A stretch of 52,133 nt of DNA from a virus. Under the pieces are notes generated by a model. The model ran no database searches. It was given only the letters and a program-made list of their open reading frames with translations, and was not told the DNA's origin. Of the stretch, positions 7,091-15,724 are shown piece after piece. Position numbers and translations under genes: made by a program. The first letter of the stretch is position 1. Every line of letters starts with the position of its first letter. Location: IMG/VR virus record IMGVR_UViG_3300004770_000001, positions 1 to 52,133 of that record. One strand, given 5' to 3'.

Positions 7091-7625
7091 AATTTGGAAA
7101 GATGTTCCCGGTTATGAGGGGCTTTATAAAATAAGTTCAACTGGAAAGGTAAAATCTTTATTTAGGGTAGTTAGATTCAAAAATCACACACGAGATATTA
7201 AAGAAAAAATACTTAAAGTAACTCTTACTCCAGATGGTTATTATCGTGTAGAATTAAATAAGGATTGTAAGGGTAAAAAATACCCTATTCATAGATTAGT
7301 CGCTTTGGCTTTTATTTCAAACAATGAAAATAAACCGGCTGTTAACCACATTGATGGAGATAAAACAAATAACAATATATCTAATCTTGAATGGGTTACA
7401 AGCAAGGAAAATACTGTTCATGGATTTAAAACTGGCTTAATTAAGGTAGTATTTGGCGAGGGTCATGTTCGCGCAAAATTATTAAAGTCCCAAGTAACCG
7501 AAATAAGGCAAAAATTTAAATCAGGTCAATTTAAAAATCAAACAAAAGTTGCTGAAATGTATAATGTTTCCAGAACCACAATTTGGAGTATTGTAAGAGG
7601 TAAAAATTGGAAACAAGCAATTTAA
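7080..7625 (+). CDS. Homing endonuclease, NUMOD4-HNH with C-terminal HTH
   Basis: The 181-residue protein opens with EIWKDVPGYEGLYKISSTGKV, a NUMOD4 motif. It is followed by HRLVALAF and NHIDGDKTNNNISNLEW, the HNH_3-type core, and a C-terminal helix-turn-helix (VAEMYNVSRTTIWSIVRGKNW). This order is the hallmark of free-standing phage homing endonucleases. It is visibly more AT-rich than the terminase genes and sits directly before the small terminase gene, a favoured place for such elements. It overlaps the upstream nuclease by 11 bases. Confidence 0.9.
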   Translation: MENEIWKDVPGYEGLYKISSTGKVKSLFRVVRFKNHTRDIKEKILKVTLTPDGYYRVELNKDCKGKKYPIHRLVALAFISNNENKPAVNHIDGDKTNNNISNLEWVTSKENTVHGFKTGLIKVVFGEGHVRAKLLKSQVTEIRQKFKSGQFKNQTKVAEMYNVSRTTIWSIVRGKNWKQAI

Positions 7626-7710
7626 ATTGTTTAATCCAGGTAGAGCCAAAAGAGTTAATTACTCAAAAAACAATAGACTTAATTAAAAAAGCTATTAATA
7701 ATTTTTCACC

Positions 7711-7728
7711 TAAATGAAAGGATTGAAA
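7711..7728 (+). promoter_or_regulatory. Conserved intergenic motif B, copy 1 (before small terminase)
   Basis: TAAATGAAA-GGA-TTGAAA. The same 15 fixed bases with a 3-base spacer occur at 21439-21456 and 39463-39480. In this copy a TATATTTG box (7735-7742) follows and the small terminase ATG is at 7749. A late promoter or activator site is inferred from the repeated position in front of late gene blocks. Confidence 0.55.
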
Positions 7729-7734
7729 AATATT

Positions 7735-7742
7735 TATATTTG
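7735..7742 (+). promoter_or_regulatory. -7 box (TATATTTG) before the terminase operon
   Basis: This is an exact match to the Bacteroidota -7 consensus TAnnTTTG, six bases before the small terminase ATG at 7749. No good TTG is seen 19-21 bases upstream; that position is instead occupied by motif B (7711-7728). This would fit an activator-dependent late promoter with an almost leaderless transcript. Confidence 0.45.
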
Positions 7743-7748
7743 TGTATT

Positions 7749-8168
7749 ATGGGACCAGGCAGACCGAAAGCTATCAAATCACCAGAGGAATTATGGGATT
7801 TATTTACCGCATACGTTAAAGATGTAAAATCTGATCCTATACTTGTACATGATTTTGTAGGTAAGGATGCTTTTGAAATAGAACGTAAAAAAGAACGACC
7901 ATTAACAATGGAAGGCTTTGAAGATTACGTTGCGACAAATGGTGGCCCGCTCGAATTGAAGCAATATTTTGCAAATATTGAAGATCGCTACGAAGAATTT
8001 ATTCCTATCTGCCGCGTGATAAGGAACAAAATCCGCAGAGATCAGATTGAAGGCGGCATGGCTGGCATCTATAATCCTTCAATTACTCAGCGTTTAAATA
8101 ACCTTGTCGACAAGTCAGAAACCACAATAAGGGAACAGCCATTATTCGATGACACAAAGGAAAGTTAA
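7749..8168 (+). CDS. terS: Terminase small subunit
   Basis: The 139-residue protein begins MGPGRPKAIKSPEELWDLFT. It has PLTMEGFEDYVA (helix-turn-helix region) and ends with a block beginning QIEGGMAGIYNPSITQRLN. This is the small terminase or DNA-packaging protein pattern common in Bacteroidota phages. It recognises phage DNA and loads the large subunit. It overlaps the large subunit gene by 20 bases. The ATG at 7749 is favoured over the TTG at 7740, which falls within the promoter box. Confidence 0.9.
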   Translation: MGPGRPKAIKSPEELWDLFTAYVKDVKSDPILVHDFVGKDAFEIERKKERPLTMEGFEDYVATNGGPLELKQYFANIEDRYEEFIPICRVIRNKIRRDQIEGGMAGIYNPSITQRLNNLVDKSETTIREQPLFDDTKES

Positions 8169-9372
8169 CGAATATAACGGGTTTGCTTTAACGACTGCGA
8201 TAAAGAAACTTCGCAAACTTACCAAACGGGTTAAAGTAATACCAGGTGGAACAAGTGCCGGAAAAACCTATGGCATTTTACCTATTCTTATAGATACCGC
8301 AACCAAAACACCAGGACTTGAAATATCTGTAGTTTCCGAATCAGTTCCACATTTGCGTAAAGGCGCTTTAAAGGACTTTTTGAAAATAATGAAAGCTACG
8401 GGCCGGTATATCAATCAAAACTACAATCGGACTTTTTTAACATATACTTTTACAAATGGCAGCTATATAGAGTTTTTTAGCGCAGATCAGGAAGATAAAG
8501 TTCGAGGTCCGAGGCGCCATATTTTGTACGTAAACGAGTGCAATAATATAACCTTTGACACTTATCATCAGCTTGCAATTCGTACCAGTCAAAGTATATG
8601 GGTTGACTTTAACCCCTCAAATGAATTTTGGGTTTACGAAGAATTAAAACCCGATGCAGATACTGAATGGCTAACGCTTACTTATCAGGATAACGAAGGA
8701 TTGCCGGATTCGATAAAAAAGGAAATCGAAAAGGCAAAAGTGAAAGCCTATAAAAATCCCGATGGTAATATTTTAGATCCCAATAACATAAAAAACAAAT
8801 TTTGGGATAACTGGTGGAAAGTTTACGGATTGGGTTTATTAGGGTCGCTGGATGGTGTTATTTTCACAAATTGGGAACAAATAGACGAAGTTCCAAAAGA
8901 AGCGGAATTATTGGGCATAGGGCTTGACTTTGGTTATACAAATGACCCGACCGCAGCTATCGAGGTTTATAAATGGAACGGCAAAAGAATATTAAATCAA
9001 ATCATCTTTCAGCCGGGATTGTTAAACTTTCAAATTGCCGAAAGGCTACCGAAAGGAGTTAAAGTTATCGCGGATAGTTCTGAGCCTAAATCCATTGAAG
9101 AAATAAAAAGATTTGATATTGATATAAAGGGAGCTACAAAAGGCCCGGATAGTGTGATGTTCGGCATCCAGGCAATGCAAACGCAGGAATATTTAATCAC
9201 TAAAAATAGTGTTGATCTTATTAAAGAATTTCGGCAGTATTGCTGGGACACTGACAAGACTGGTAAAAAGCTAAATCAACCCATTGATACATTCAATCAC
9301 GGTATAGATGCGGTTAGGTATCACGAAATGGAAACCCTGTTAAACCCTGCATTTACATGGGCCTTTGATTAA
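8149..9372 (+). CDS. terL: Terminase large subunit
   Basis: The 407-residue packaging ATPase and nuclease has Walker A GGTSAGKT (33-40), Walker B-like ILYVNECN (125-132) and a C-terminal RNase H-like nuclease domain starting GLDFGYTNDPT with Asp260. It cuts concatemeric DNA and pumps it into the prohead through the portal encoded next. Length and layout fit the terminase_6/PBSX-type large subunits. The stop is followed after two bases by motif A copy 1. Confidence 0.95.
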   Translation: MTQRKVNEYNGFALTTAIKKLRKLTKRVKVIPGGTSAGKTYGILPILIDTATKTPGLEISVVSESVPHLRKGALKDFLKIMKATGRYINQNYNRTFLTYTFTNGSYIEFFSADQEDKVRGPRRHILYVNECNNITFDTYHQLAIRTSQSIWVDFNPSNEFWVYEELKPDADTEWLTLTYQDNEGLPDSIKKEIEKAKVKAYKNPDGNILDPNNIKNKFWDNWWKVYGLGLLGSLDGVIFTNWEQIDEVPKEAELLGIGLDFGYTNDPTAAIEVYKWNGKRILNQIIFQPGLLNFQIAERLPKGVKVIADSSEPKSIEEIKRFDIDIKGATKGPDSVMFGIQAMQTQEYLITKNSVDLIKEFRQYCWDTDKTGKKLNQPIDTFNHGIDAVRYHEMETLLNPAFTWAFD

Positions 9373-9374
9373 TA

Positions 9375-9405
9375 TTGCAAAACCGCAACACGAATTTTTA
9401 AAGCT
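9375..9405 (+). promoter_or_regulatory. Conserved intergenic motif A, copy 1 (before portal)
   Basis: TTGCA-AAAC-CGCAA-CACGA, followed by ATTTTTAAAGCTAT. It is an imperfect inverted repeat (TTGCA/CGCAA) with a fixed CACGA tail, in the 77-base gap between terminase and portal. Other copies start at 13185, 21891 and 27689. A TAAATTTAT block lies 31 bases after CACG (9423), the same distance as in copy 4. Confidence 0.65.
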
Positions 9406-9449
9406 ATACAACAACACTATTGTAAATTTATACCTATCAAATACATTAG

Positions 9450-10940
9450 ATGAAGTGGCCTTCTTTCGGTTTAAGTAAAAAAAAGCCGGGTGCCGGTGGT
9501 GCTATTATGGACCCTGCGGTTAACCCGGTTAATCCTATAAACGATTATAATGCGGCAATCTTTGGTTGGTTAAACAATAATCAGCCATTATACTACGACG
9601 ACAAGTTTACTAACTATGTCGAGCGTGGTTATATGAGTACGCCGGACGTTTTCATCTGTATTAATAAAATCAATCAAAAGCTTGCAATGTGTCCTCCGGT
9701 ACTTTACGAGGTTGCAAGTGAAGATGTCGCACAAATCAGGAAATACAAAAATCTGATCAGCTCACCCGACATAAAAGCGCAATACCAGGCAAAGCTTATC
9801 GAAATTAAATCGCTTAAAAAGGTTTACGAACCAACAATAAGCAAAATGCTCAATAAACCTAATCCTTACGAAACTTGGAGCGATTGGGTTAAGAATTGGG
9901 CCGGGTTTAAACTGATAACTGGAAATACTTACACTTACCTAAACGGACCGAATCCAGAAAAAGGAATGTGGAATGAAATGTTCGTTTTGCCTTCTCACTA
10001 CATCGAGATTGTTTCAGGTGGACCGTGGCAGCCGGTTAAAGGTTATAGGTTAGTCGGACAAGGCCATTATTACCAAAGTGAAAATATCGCATTTACAGCA
10101 AATCAGGTAGTACATAGCAAAACGTTCAACCCGGATTATCGTTCTATCGGTTCGCAGCTTTACGGTATGTCACCGTTAAAGCCGTTTTTGATTACTTTGT
10201 ACAAAAACCAGGTAACAAGGGAGGAACTTTCAAGGCAAGCTAAAAACGGTGGCGTTCTTGGTTTTATTGGTCCGGGTAAAGATGGTATCCCTTTACAATC
10301 AGCACAAAGGGACGATTTAAGAGAGCAAGTTAAACGGGCTAAAATGGGGGATTCTATTTCTGATCGTTTGTTTGTAAGTAGCGGACCATTAAACTGGCAG
10401 CAAATCGGATTGCCATCCGTAGAATTGCAATTACTTGAATCGTTAGATTGGGATCAAAAAGATATTTGCAACGCTTACAACGTTCCTATTCAGTTAATGA
10501 ACTCGCAAGAGGCTAGCACTGACAATAATATGCAGTGGGCAATGAAGCAGTTTATCTACAATGCTATCATGCCGGAGGCTAACGAACTCGGTGACATGCT
10601 TACACGGGCATTGTGCGCGAATCTTAATGCTAAAAGTGCGCAAACGGGTAAATCTTACGAAATTATCATTGATACTACCAGTTTACCCGAAATGCAAGAA
10701 GATCAGCAGAAAATAGCTGCATGGCTGGCTGAATCTGATTGGCTTACTTACAATGAAAAGAGAGAAGTTCAGGGCTTTGGTAAATCTACACTTGCAGGAA
10801 CAGACGAATTGTTTATTGATAGCAATAAAGTATTACTTCGTGATGCAGCTTCATTTGATAATGAGATAACAGCAGCAGCAGGTAAAGAAAGCCCGGCACC
10901 AGTAGAACCGAATCCTAAAGAGGATGATCCACAACTATGA
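9450..10940 (+). CDS. Portal protein (HK97-like)
   Basis: The 496-residue protein forms the dodecameric ring through which DNA enters. Recognisable features are TPDVFICINKINQKLAMCPP near the N-terminus, the VFNKP-like loop as MLNKPNPYETWSDW, FVLPSHYIEI, and the C-terminal DICNAYNVPIQLMN with a following TDNNMQWA, all typical of HK97-family portals. It follows terminase and precedes a Mu F-like protein, the normal order. It overlaps the next gene by 17 bases. Confidence 0.92.
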   Translation: MKWPSFGLSKKKPGAGGAIMDPAVNPVNPINDYNAAIFGWLNNNQPLYYDDKFTNYVERGYMSTPDVFICINKINQKLAMCPPVLYEVASEDVAQIRKYKNLISSPDIKAQYQAKLIEIKSLKKVYEPTISKMLNKPNPYETWSDWVKNWAGFKLITGNTYTYLNGPNPEKGMWNEMFVLPSHYIEIVSGGPWQPVKGYRLVGQGHYYQSENIAFTANQVVHSKTFNPDYRSIGSQLYGMSPLKPFLITLYKNQVTREELSRQAKNGGVLGFIGPGKDGIPLQSAQRDDLREQVKRAKMGDSISDRLFVSSGPLNWQQIGLPSVELQLLESLDWDQKDICNAYNVPIQLMNSQEASTDNNMQWAMKQFIYNAIMPEANELGDMLTRALCANLNAKSAQTGKSYEIIIDTTSLPEMQEDQQKIAAWLAESDWLTYNEKREVQGFGKSTLAGTDELFIDSNKVLLRDAASFDNEITAAAGKESPAPVEPNPKEDDPQL

Positions 10941-11748
10941 TAATGTTTTAGACTTCGACCGTGACAAGTTCGCTAAGGAGTTTAAAAGAACGCATCACAA
11001 GTATGAGCGTTCTGTTATTACATTATTTCAAAACGCATTAAAGCAGCAGGTAAAACCAGTTATTGATTTTGTAAAAGCAAACGGATCTGAAAACCTTAAA
11101 ACTCATTTATCTGCGCTAATTACTATTTCACCTATCCAGCACGCATACCGGGAATGTTATGTTAAAGTAGGTGTTCAACATGCGGAATTTATCTATAAAT
11201 GGATTCAAAAAATAGCAGGTAAAAAGGACTTAGGTTTTTTTAGTGCAGTTTGGCGAAAGTTAATGCAACACTTTTATTTGACTGATAGCGCACAACGGGT
11301 AAAGAATGTTAGCGACACTACTAAAGACAGGATTGCTCAGGCACTCGATGAAGCAGAGGCGCAAGGCTTAACGAAAAGCCAAACAGCGGATTATTTGGTT
11401 AACACTTTACAAAGCGACGATTTTACGAGGTCGAGGGCGCTAACAATCGCAAGAACCGAATCAACGGCAGCGGCCAGTCAAGGCGCAATGCTTGCGGCAG
11501 ATAGTTCAGATTATTTAGTCGGCAAAATATGGATTCCGATTGTTGATGCAAACACAAGGCCAGCTCATGCAGAAATGGACGGTGAACCTGCTATCTCTTT
11601 AACTGATCAGTTTGATGTCGGTGGTGAATTATTGAGTTATCCAGGGGATTTGTCTGGATCACCGGGTAACGTTATTAACTGCCGGTGTTGTGTTGCGATG
11701 GTTCCACTGGCTGATGATAACGGGCTGCCGATACTAAAAGCTGCCTAA
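10924..11748 (+). CDS. Mu F-like head morphogenesis (minor capsid) protein
   Basis: The 274-residue protein has a long helical N-terminus, then ALTIARTESTAAASQGAMLA, IPIVDANTRPAHAEMDGEPA and a C-terminal GNVINCRCCVAMVPL. The RTE..., D.RTR/DANTRPAH..mDG and CRC patterns define the Mu gpF/SPP1 gp7-like minor head proteins, which take part in procapsid assembly and possibly DNA ejection. It ends convergently onto the reverse cassette, overlapping its last gene by four bases. Confidence 0.88.
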   Translation: MIHNYDNVLDFDRDKFAKEFKRTHHKYERSVITLFQNALKQQVKPVIDFVKANGSENLKTHLSALITISPIQHAYRECYVKVGVQHAEFIYKWIQKIAGKKDLGFFSAVWRKLMQHFYLTDSAQRVKNVSDTTKDRIAQALDEAEAQGLTKSQTADYLVNTLQSDDFTRSRALTIARTESTAAASQGAMLAADSSDYLVGKIWIPIVDANTRPAHAEMDGEPAISLTDQFDVGGELLSYPGDLSGSPGNVINCRCCVAMVPLADDNGLPILKAA

Positions 11749-12005
11749 ATATTCACCTGAAAATTTTCATCATAAGTATAAACAGCCATCGGGCATGTTA
11801 TTTTGTGGTTGTAGATTGCGATGCAAATCGGACTGCCTGCTAATATCGCTTCAATATCTTCCTTACTGGGTTGAAACTGCATTAAAATGTACGGGTTGCC
11901 TTCTTTATCAATTCCCCTCATTCCCGGAATAGGGATACAATCCTTTTCAAATCGGGCCGGAATTTCGCTTTGATAATTTGAACCTTTGAAGTCAACTGGC
12001 AACAT
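11745..12005 (-). CDS. Hypothetical protein, reverse cassette gene 4
   Basis: The 86-residue protein begins MLPVDFKGSNYQSEIPARFE and appears to be a single beta-rich domain with Cys at three places. No family is recognised. It is last in a four-gene minus-strand cassette inside the head operon, convergent with the Mu F-like gene. The cassette position suggests a moron, expressed independently of late genes. Confidence 0.6.
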   Translation of the reverse strand: MLPVDFKGSNYQSEIPARFEKDCIPIPGMRGIDKEGNPYILMQFQPSKEDIEAILAGSPICIAIYNHKITCPMAVYTYDENFQVNI

Positions 12006-12022
12006 TCGTGCAAGTTACGCAC

Positions 12023-12382
12023 TTACCATGAGATTTTTATAAAATGTTGGCGTTGATATACTTCTTCCGAAACAGAATAACCTAAGCTTTTAATGTATTC
12101 TAATCCGGCTTCATTAATTTCGGAATGAAATGTTCTTATAAACCGATGGCCATATTTAGCATTCTTTTTTATGTTATCCAATAAAGTATTTACTTGATTG
12201 GCATTTATTGTTAAAGCCAATCTTTCGGCTTCCAAAACCAAATAACGAGCCTTTTCAACATCAAAATCATTAAGCTTATCATCTTCTTTAATTCTGTTGA
12301 CATTTAACAAAATATCTTCAAATTTTACAAGGGTTTTTACCGATTTGTGTTTTTGTGGCCTAAATGCCTGAAATAATCCCAT
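12023..12382 (-). CDS. Hypothetical helical protein, reverse cassette gene 3
   Basis: The 119-residue protein begins MGLFQAFRPQKHKSVKTLVK. A charged helical middle (DVEKARYLVLEAERLALT) and a C-terminal domain ending YQRQHFIKISW follow. No family is recognised. The DNA looks more AT-rich than the flanking head genes. Confidence 0.55.
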   Translation of the reverse strand: MGLFQAFRPQKHKSVKTLVKFEDILLNVNRIKEDDKLNDFDVEKARYLVLEAERLALTINANQVNTLLDNIKKNAKYGHRFIRTFHSEINEAGLEYIKSLGYSVSEEVYQRQHFIKISW

Positions 12383-12412
12383 TGTTAATGATTTTTTGTT
12401 AAAAAATGTGAA

Positions 12413-12877
12413 TTAATGACCAAATGAAGCAAAAATACCGCGAATCATATCTTTTGATTCAGTCTTATTGATTTTACCCTCCGGTACACTAAACGGTAAT
12501 TCCTGATTAAATAATTCAAAAGTTAAATTCTGTAATTCGTGAATAAACTTTAAAGTTTTTATAGGGAACTGTTTATCAATCTCATTGTATTGCCCAATCC
12601 AAAATTCAAAACCATGAGTTAAAAAAAAGTTTAATTCTGAATGTTGAAAAATACCTTTTTCCGATTCAAAAAAATTTGAAAGTAGTAATTCGTGTGTTAA
12701 TTCAATGCCTTCTAAATTATCTTCCCTATCCCAATCGAGCGATACCTCAAAACTGGGTTCGACATTTATTCCGTAATCGCAAACACTATCGACAATAACC
12801 GGGTAATATCCATTTGTATAACAAATGTTTGTTTGATTTACGATATTCCCTACTCGAAGTGATTTTGTATCAATCAT
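12413..12877 (-). CDS. Conserved Bacteroidota phage protein, reverse cassette gene 2
   Basis: The 154-residue protein begins MIDTKSLRVGNIVNQTNICY and has a C-terminal motif HELQNLTFELFNQEL. I recognise the pair of motifs (L+.GN.V at the start and hxLQNLyFaLtgeEL near the end) as a protein recurring in Bacteroidota phages and prophages, of unknown function. Its start overlaps the stop of the preceding cassette gene by four bases, showing that the cassette is one operon. Confidence 0.65.
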   Translation of the reverse strand: MIDTKSLRVGNIVNQTNICYTNGYYPVIVDSVCDYGINVEPSFEVSLDWDREDNLEGIELTHELLLSNFFESEKGIFQHSELNFFLTHGFEFWIGQYNEIDKQFPIKTLKFIHELQNLTFELFNQELPFSVPEGKINKTESKDMIRGIFASFGH

Positions 12878-13074
12878 GCTGTCTTTTTAATTATCTGCCA
12901 TTCAATTTCAGCAGGTTCATAACCAAACTTTGCAAAAAACCATATTAAGGTGCTTTGCTTTACGGTTCCGTTCTTCCAACGGCGCTTAATTGAAAACGCA
13001 GTACTGTGATTCATTACACCTGCATAAAACTTCGGCTCGGTGCAAATAATTCCCATTAGCTCGTCTGTAGTCAT
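12874..13074 (-). CDS. Small HTH-like protein, reverse cassette gene 1
   Basis: The 66-residue protein begins MTTDELMGIICTEPKFYAGV. It contains AFSIKRRWKNGTVKQSTLIWF and ends FGYEPAEIEWQIIKK. This resembles the small helix-turn-helix proteins found in Bacteroidota phages, which may bind DNA. It is first in the minus-strand cassette, and the divergent region 13075-13252 must carry its promoter as well as that of the protease gene. A regulatory role for the cassette is plausible but unproven. Confidence 0.6.
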   Translation of the reverse strand: MTTDELMGIICTEPKFYAGVMNHSTAFSIKRRWKNGTVKQSTLIWFFAKFGYEPAEIEWQIIKKTA

Positions 13075-13184
13075 AGGCTAAAAAATTTTCATGTTTGATA
13101 TTTTTACCAAAATGACCAACAGCTAAACAAAGGCGTAATCTTCAACTATTTAGGTCAAGTAAAGGTAATTACAAGCATTTGTAT

Positions 13185-13215
13185 TTGCAATAGTGCAACA
13201 CGATAATTTTTCACA
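13185..13215 (+). promoter_or_regulatory. Conserved intergenic motif A, copy 2 (before prohead protease)
   Basis: TTGCA-ATAG-TGCAA-CACGA followed by TAATTTT. It has the perfect inverted repeat TTGCA/TGCAA. It lies in the divergent region between the reverse cassette and the protease gene, in the same orientation as the other three copies, about 50 bases before the ATG at 13253. A TAATTTTAT block is 30 bases after CACG. Confidence 0.65.
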
Positions 13216-13252
13216 ATGATGAAAATAAATCTAATTTTATTGAGGTATAGCT

Positions 13253-14158
13253 ATGACACTTCCAAACGGTAATTTTCTTAAAAGCAAAACGGGCATTGTA
13301 GAAGTGCCTAAAAAGTTTCTTGAATTTAAGAGCATTAACAACGCTTCGGCTGAAATCAAGGACATTGATTTTAAAAACCGTATTGTTTCCTGTTATTGGA
13401 GTGCTTTTAATAATAAAGACTTCGACGACGACATAATGGTGCAGGGATGCTACAAAAAGTCAATAGCCGAAAACGGCCCGCAAGGGGCTAATAAGATATT
13501 TTACTTAAAGTCACACAACTGGGAAAACCCATTAGGCAAGCCTACTTTATTGCAGGAAGATTCAAAAGGTCTTTATGCTGAAATCCCTGTAACATCGGGA
13601 GCATCATTCGCTGAGGATACTTTAAAGCTGATGGCAGCCGGATTGATGATTCAGAACTCGGTAGGTTTTCAAACGGTGAAATACAATACAGTTATGCCGG
13701 ATGAAAACGATTGGCAGACCTGGTACCGGGAAATATTAGAGGTAAAACTTTATGAAGGATCAGCGGTGGTTTTGGGTGCTAATGAAGATACACCTTTTCA
13801 GGGCTTCAAAAGCATGACACCTGCGGAGCTTGTTGATCTTGAAAGCAAAATATTTAAAACACTTCGCTCTGGAAATTTACGGGACGAAACTTATGAACGG
13901 TTAGAATTTGCAATTAAACAGTTGCAAAGGGAAACATATTTATTGGGTCAATCTGAAAAGTCACTTACTGAAAACGAACAGCCGAAGATGATGACGGTGA
14001 GCTGCCCTGAATGTAATAAAGACATGGATGTTGACGACGATTCGTCGGAAATGGAATGTCCTTACTGCAAGTGCATGTTTACTAAGAGTTTCACTGTTAC
14101 GAAGCGTAAGCCGAAAGGAGCGATTGGAGCAATAGCGTCAATTAAAATAAATCTGTAA
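13253..14158 (+). CDS. HK97-type prohead protease with C-terminal zinc ribbon
   Basis: The 301-residue protein has a serine protease domain in its first 190 residues. His88 in LKSHNWENPLG and Ser136 in IQNSVGFQ are at the expected places of the HK97 prohead protease catalytic pair. It matures the capsid by cutting the N-terminal domain of the major capsid protein encoded next. After a helical linker, residues about 250-276 form a CPEC...CPYC zinc ribbon. Zinc ribbons are not part of the usual protease. This added domain may tie it to scaffold, portal or nucleic acid (inference). Confidence 0.88.
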   Translation: MTLPNGNFLKSKTGIVEVPKKFLEFKSINNASAEIKDIDFKNRIVSCYWSAFNNKDFDDDIMVQGCYKKSIAENGPQGANKIFYLKSHNWENPLGKPTLLQEDSKGLYAEIPVTSGASFAEDTLKLMAAGLMIQNSVGFQTVKYNTVMPDENDWQTWYREILEVKLYEGSAVVLGANEDTPFQGFKSMTPAELVDLESKIFKTLRSGNLRDETYERLEFAIKQLQRETYLLGQSEKSLTENEQPKMMTVSCPECNKDMDVDDDSSEMECPYCKCMFTKSFTVTKRKPKGAIGAIASIKINL

Positions 14159-14177
14159 TCAAAAAAATTTAACAAAA

Positions 14178-15641
14178 ATGAAAACCATTAAAATATTAAA
14201 CTCCCTGTTTTTTGCGGTGGCGTTTTCTTTATTTGTGGGTGCCGCTACACAATCGCCGTTTGTTGCGATGGGTGTTTTTGGTTTCCTGATGATCGGTGGC
14301 CTTGTGCTTAACGCATCGAAATTTAATACCGATGGAATGCTCGGTGAATTTTTAACCATTTTGGATTCGGATTCCGAAGAAATCAAAGGTTATAAAAAGA
14401 ACATGAATAGCCTGGGCGATGCCGCTGTAAAAAAGGCTAAGGAAGAAGCCGCTAAAGAAGCAGAAGAAAAAGCTAAAAAGCTAATCGAAGATGCTGTTAA
14501 AAAGGTAAACGAAGATGCTGAAACTAAGATCAAAGTTTTGCGCGACGAAGTAGAGGCTAAAAACAAAGAAACCGAAGATGCTTTAACTCAGCTTAACCGT
14601 TTCAAAGAAATCGGCAAAGCTAATGAGAATAAAGGTGTTTCTTTTCAGGATTCATTGCTTGAGCAAATGGCAACTCCGGAGGCTTTGGATGGTTTCAAAC
14701 AACTTGCAAGCGGTAAAAAAGGCGCTGGCGTTAAATTGGAATTGAAAACCGTTAGCACTATGGGCTTATCGAGCATTTCAGGTCTTGACGTTGCTCGTGC
14801 CGAATTGCTTCCTGGTATCCTGCCAATTCCGAAGCGTAAAATTCACGTTCGTGACATTATCGCAACAGGCCGCATGACCGCATCAGATATCCACTTCTTG
14901 AAGATGACTTCAACTGATGGTACTGGTGCTATGTCGGTAGCAGAAAACGCTCAGATCAACCAGATCGATTTTAACTTTATCGAATCACTTGCTCCAAGCC
15001 AGTACATTTCGGCATTCTTGAAAATCAGCCGTAAATCACTTGATGACATCACTGCATTGCGTGCTTCGATTGCTGATCGTTTGTTACAGGAATATTTGCT
15101 TGCTGAAGATACTCAGCTTTTGACTGGTAACGGCTCAGGTTCAAACTTAACTGGTTTGATTAACTCGGCTAACTCATTCGCTTACGCTGGTTCTAAAACT
15201 AAGCCTGTCGAAATGTTGATTGATGCTGCAGCTTATGTTGAAACTAACAACCTGCAAGTTACAGGTATATTGTTGCACCCGATTGACTGGTCTTCAATCC
15301 TGTTAACTCAATCTTCTGGTTCAACTGCCGGTATCTACTCGCTGCCAGGTTTAGGTGTTGTTAGTTTGCAAAACGGTATCCTGCATATCAATGATATTCC
15401 GGTTTACAAATCTACTGCAATATCTCAGGGTGAAGCTCTGTTGGGTGACTGGCAGAATGGTGCGCAGTTGTTCTTACGTGAAGATCCTATTGTTGAGTTC
15501 TTCGAGCAAGACGGTACAAACGCACAATACAATCAGATTACTGTTCGTGTTCAGGGTCGTGTAGCATTGCCAGTTTACTACGGTGGTGCAGGTGGCGCAT
15601 TCTGTCGCGTTAACATCTCTGGTTCAGGCTATCAATCTTAA
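14178..15641 (+). CDS. Major capsid protein (HK97 fold) with hydrophobic and coiled-coil N-terminus
   Basis: The 487-residue protein ends in an HK97-like shell domain: LSGLDVARAELLPG..., IADRLLQEYLLAEDTQLLTG, HPIDWSSILL and VQGRVALPVYYGGAG. In front are about 155 residues with two hydrophobic stretches (about 8-24 and 28-45) and an Ala/Lys/Glu-rich coiled coil (about 80-145). The coiled coil is the usual scaffold (delta) domain removed by the protease. The membrane-like start is unusual and may help assembly at a membrane or act in packing inside the procapsid. A terminator follows. Confidence 0.9.
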   Translation: MKTIKILNSLFFAVAFSLFVGAATQSPFVAMGVFGFLMIGGLVLNASKFNTDGMLGEFLTILDSDSEEIKGYKKNMNSLGDAAVKKAKEEAAKEAEEKAKKLIEDAVKKVNEDAETKIKVLRDEVEAKNKETEDALTQLNRFKEIGKANENKGVSFQDSLLEQMATPEALDGFKQLASGKKGAGVKLELKTVSTMGLSSISGLDVARAELLPGILPIPKRKIHVRDIIATGRMTASDIHFLKMTSTDGTGAMSVAENAQINQIDFNFIESLAPSQYISAFLKISRKSLDDITALRASIADRLLQEYLLAEDTQLLTGNGSGSNLTGLINSANSFAYAGSKTKPVEMLIDAAAYVETNNLQVTGILLHPIDWSSILLTQSSGSTAGIYSLPGLGVVSLQNGILHINDIPVYKSTAISQGEALLGDWQNGAQLFLREDPIVEFFEQDGTNAQYNQITVRVQGRVALPVYYGGAGGAFCRVNISGSGYQS

Positions 15642-15697
15642 TAGCATTTGGGTAGTGGAAACACTCTTAATAGTTGATTAATTGTTTGTTGGGGAAA

Positions 15698-15724
15698 GGC
15701 CGGGTTAAAATCCCGGTCTTTTTT
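15698..15724 (+). terminator. Rho-independent terminator after the capsid gene
   Basis: GGCCGGG (15698-15704) and CCCGGTC (15712-15718) form a 7-bp stem with a 7-base loop, followed by six T. It follows the major capsid stop by about 57 bases. It probably sets capsid mRNA apart from the lower-expressed glycosylation island. Confidence 0.8.
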
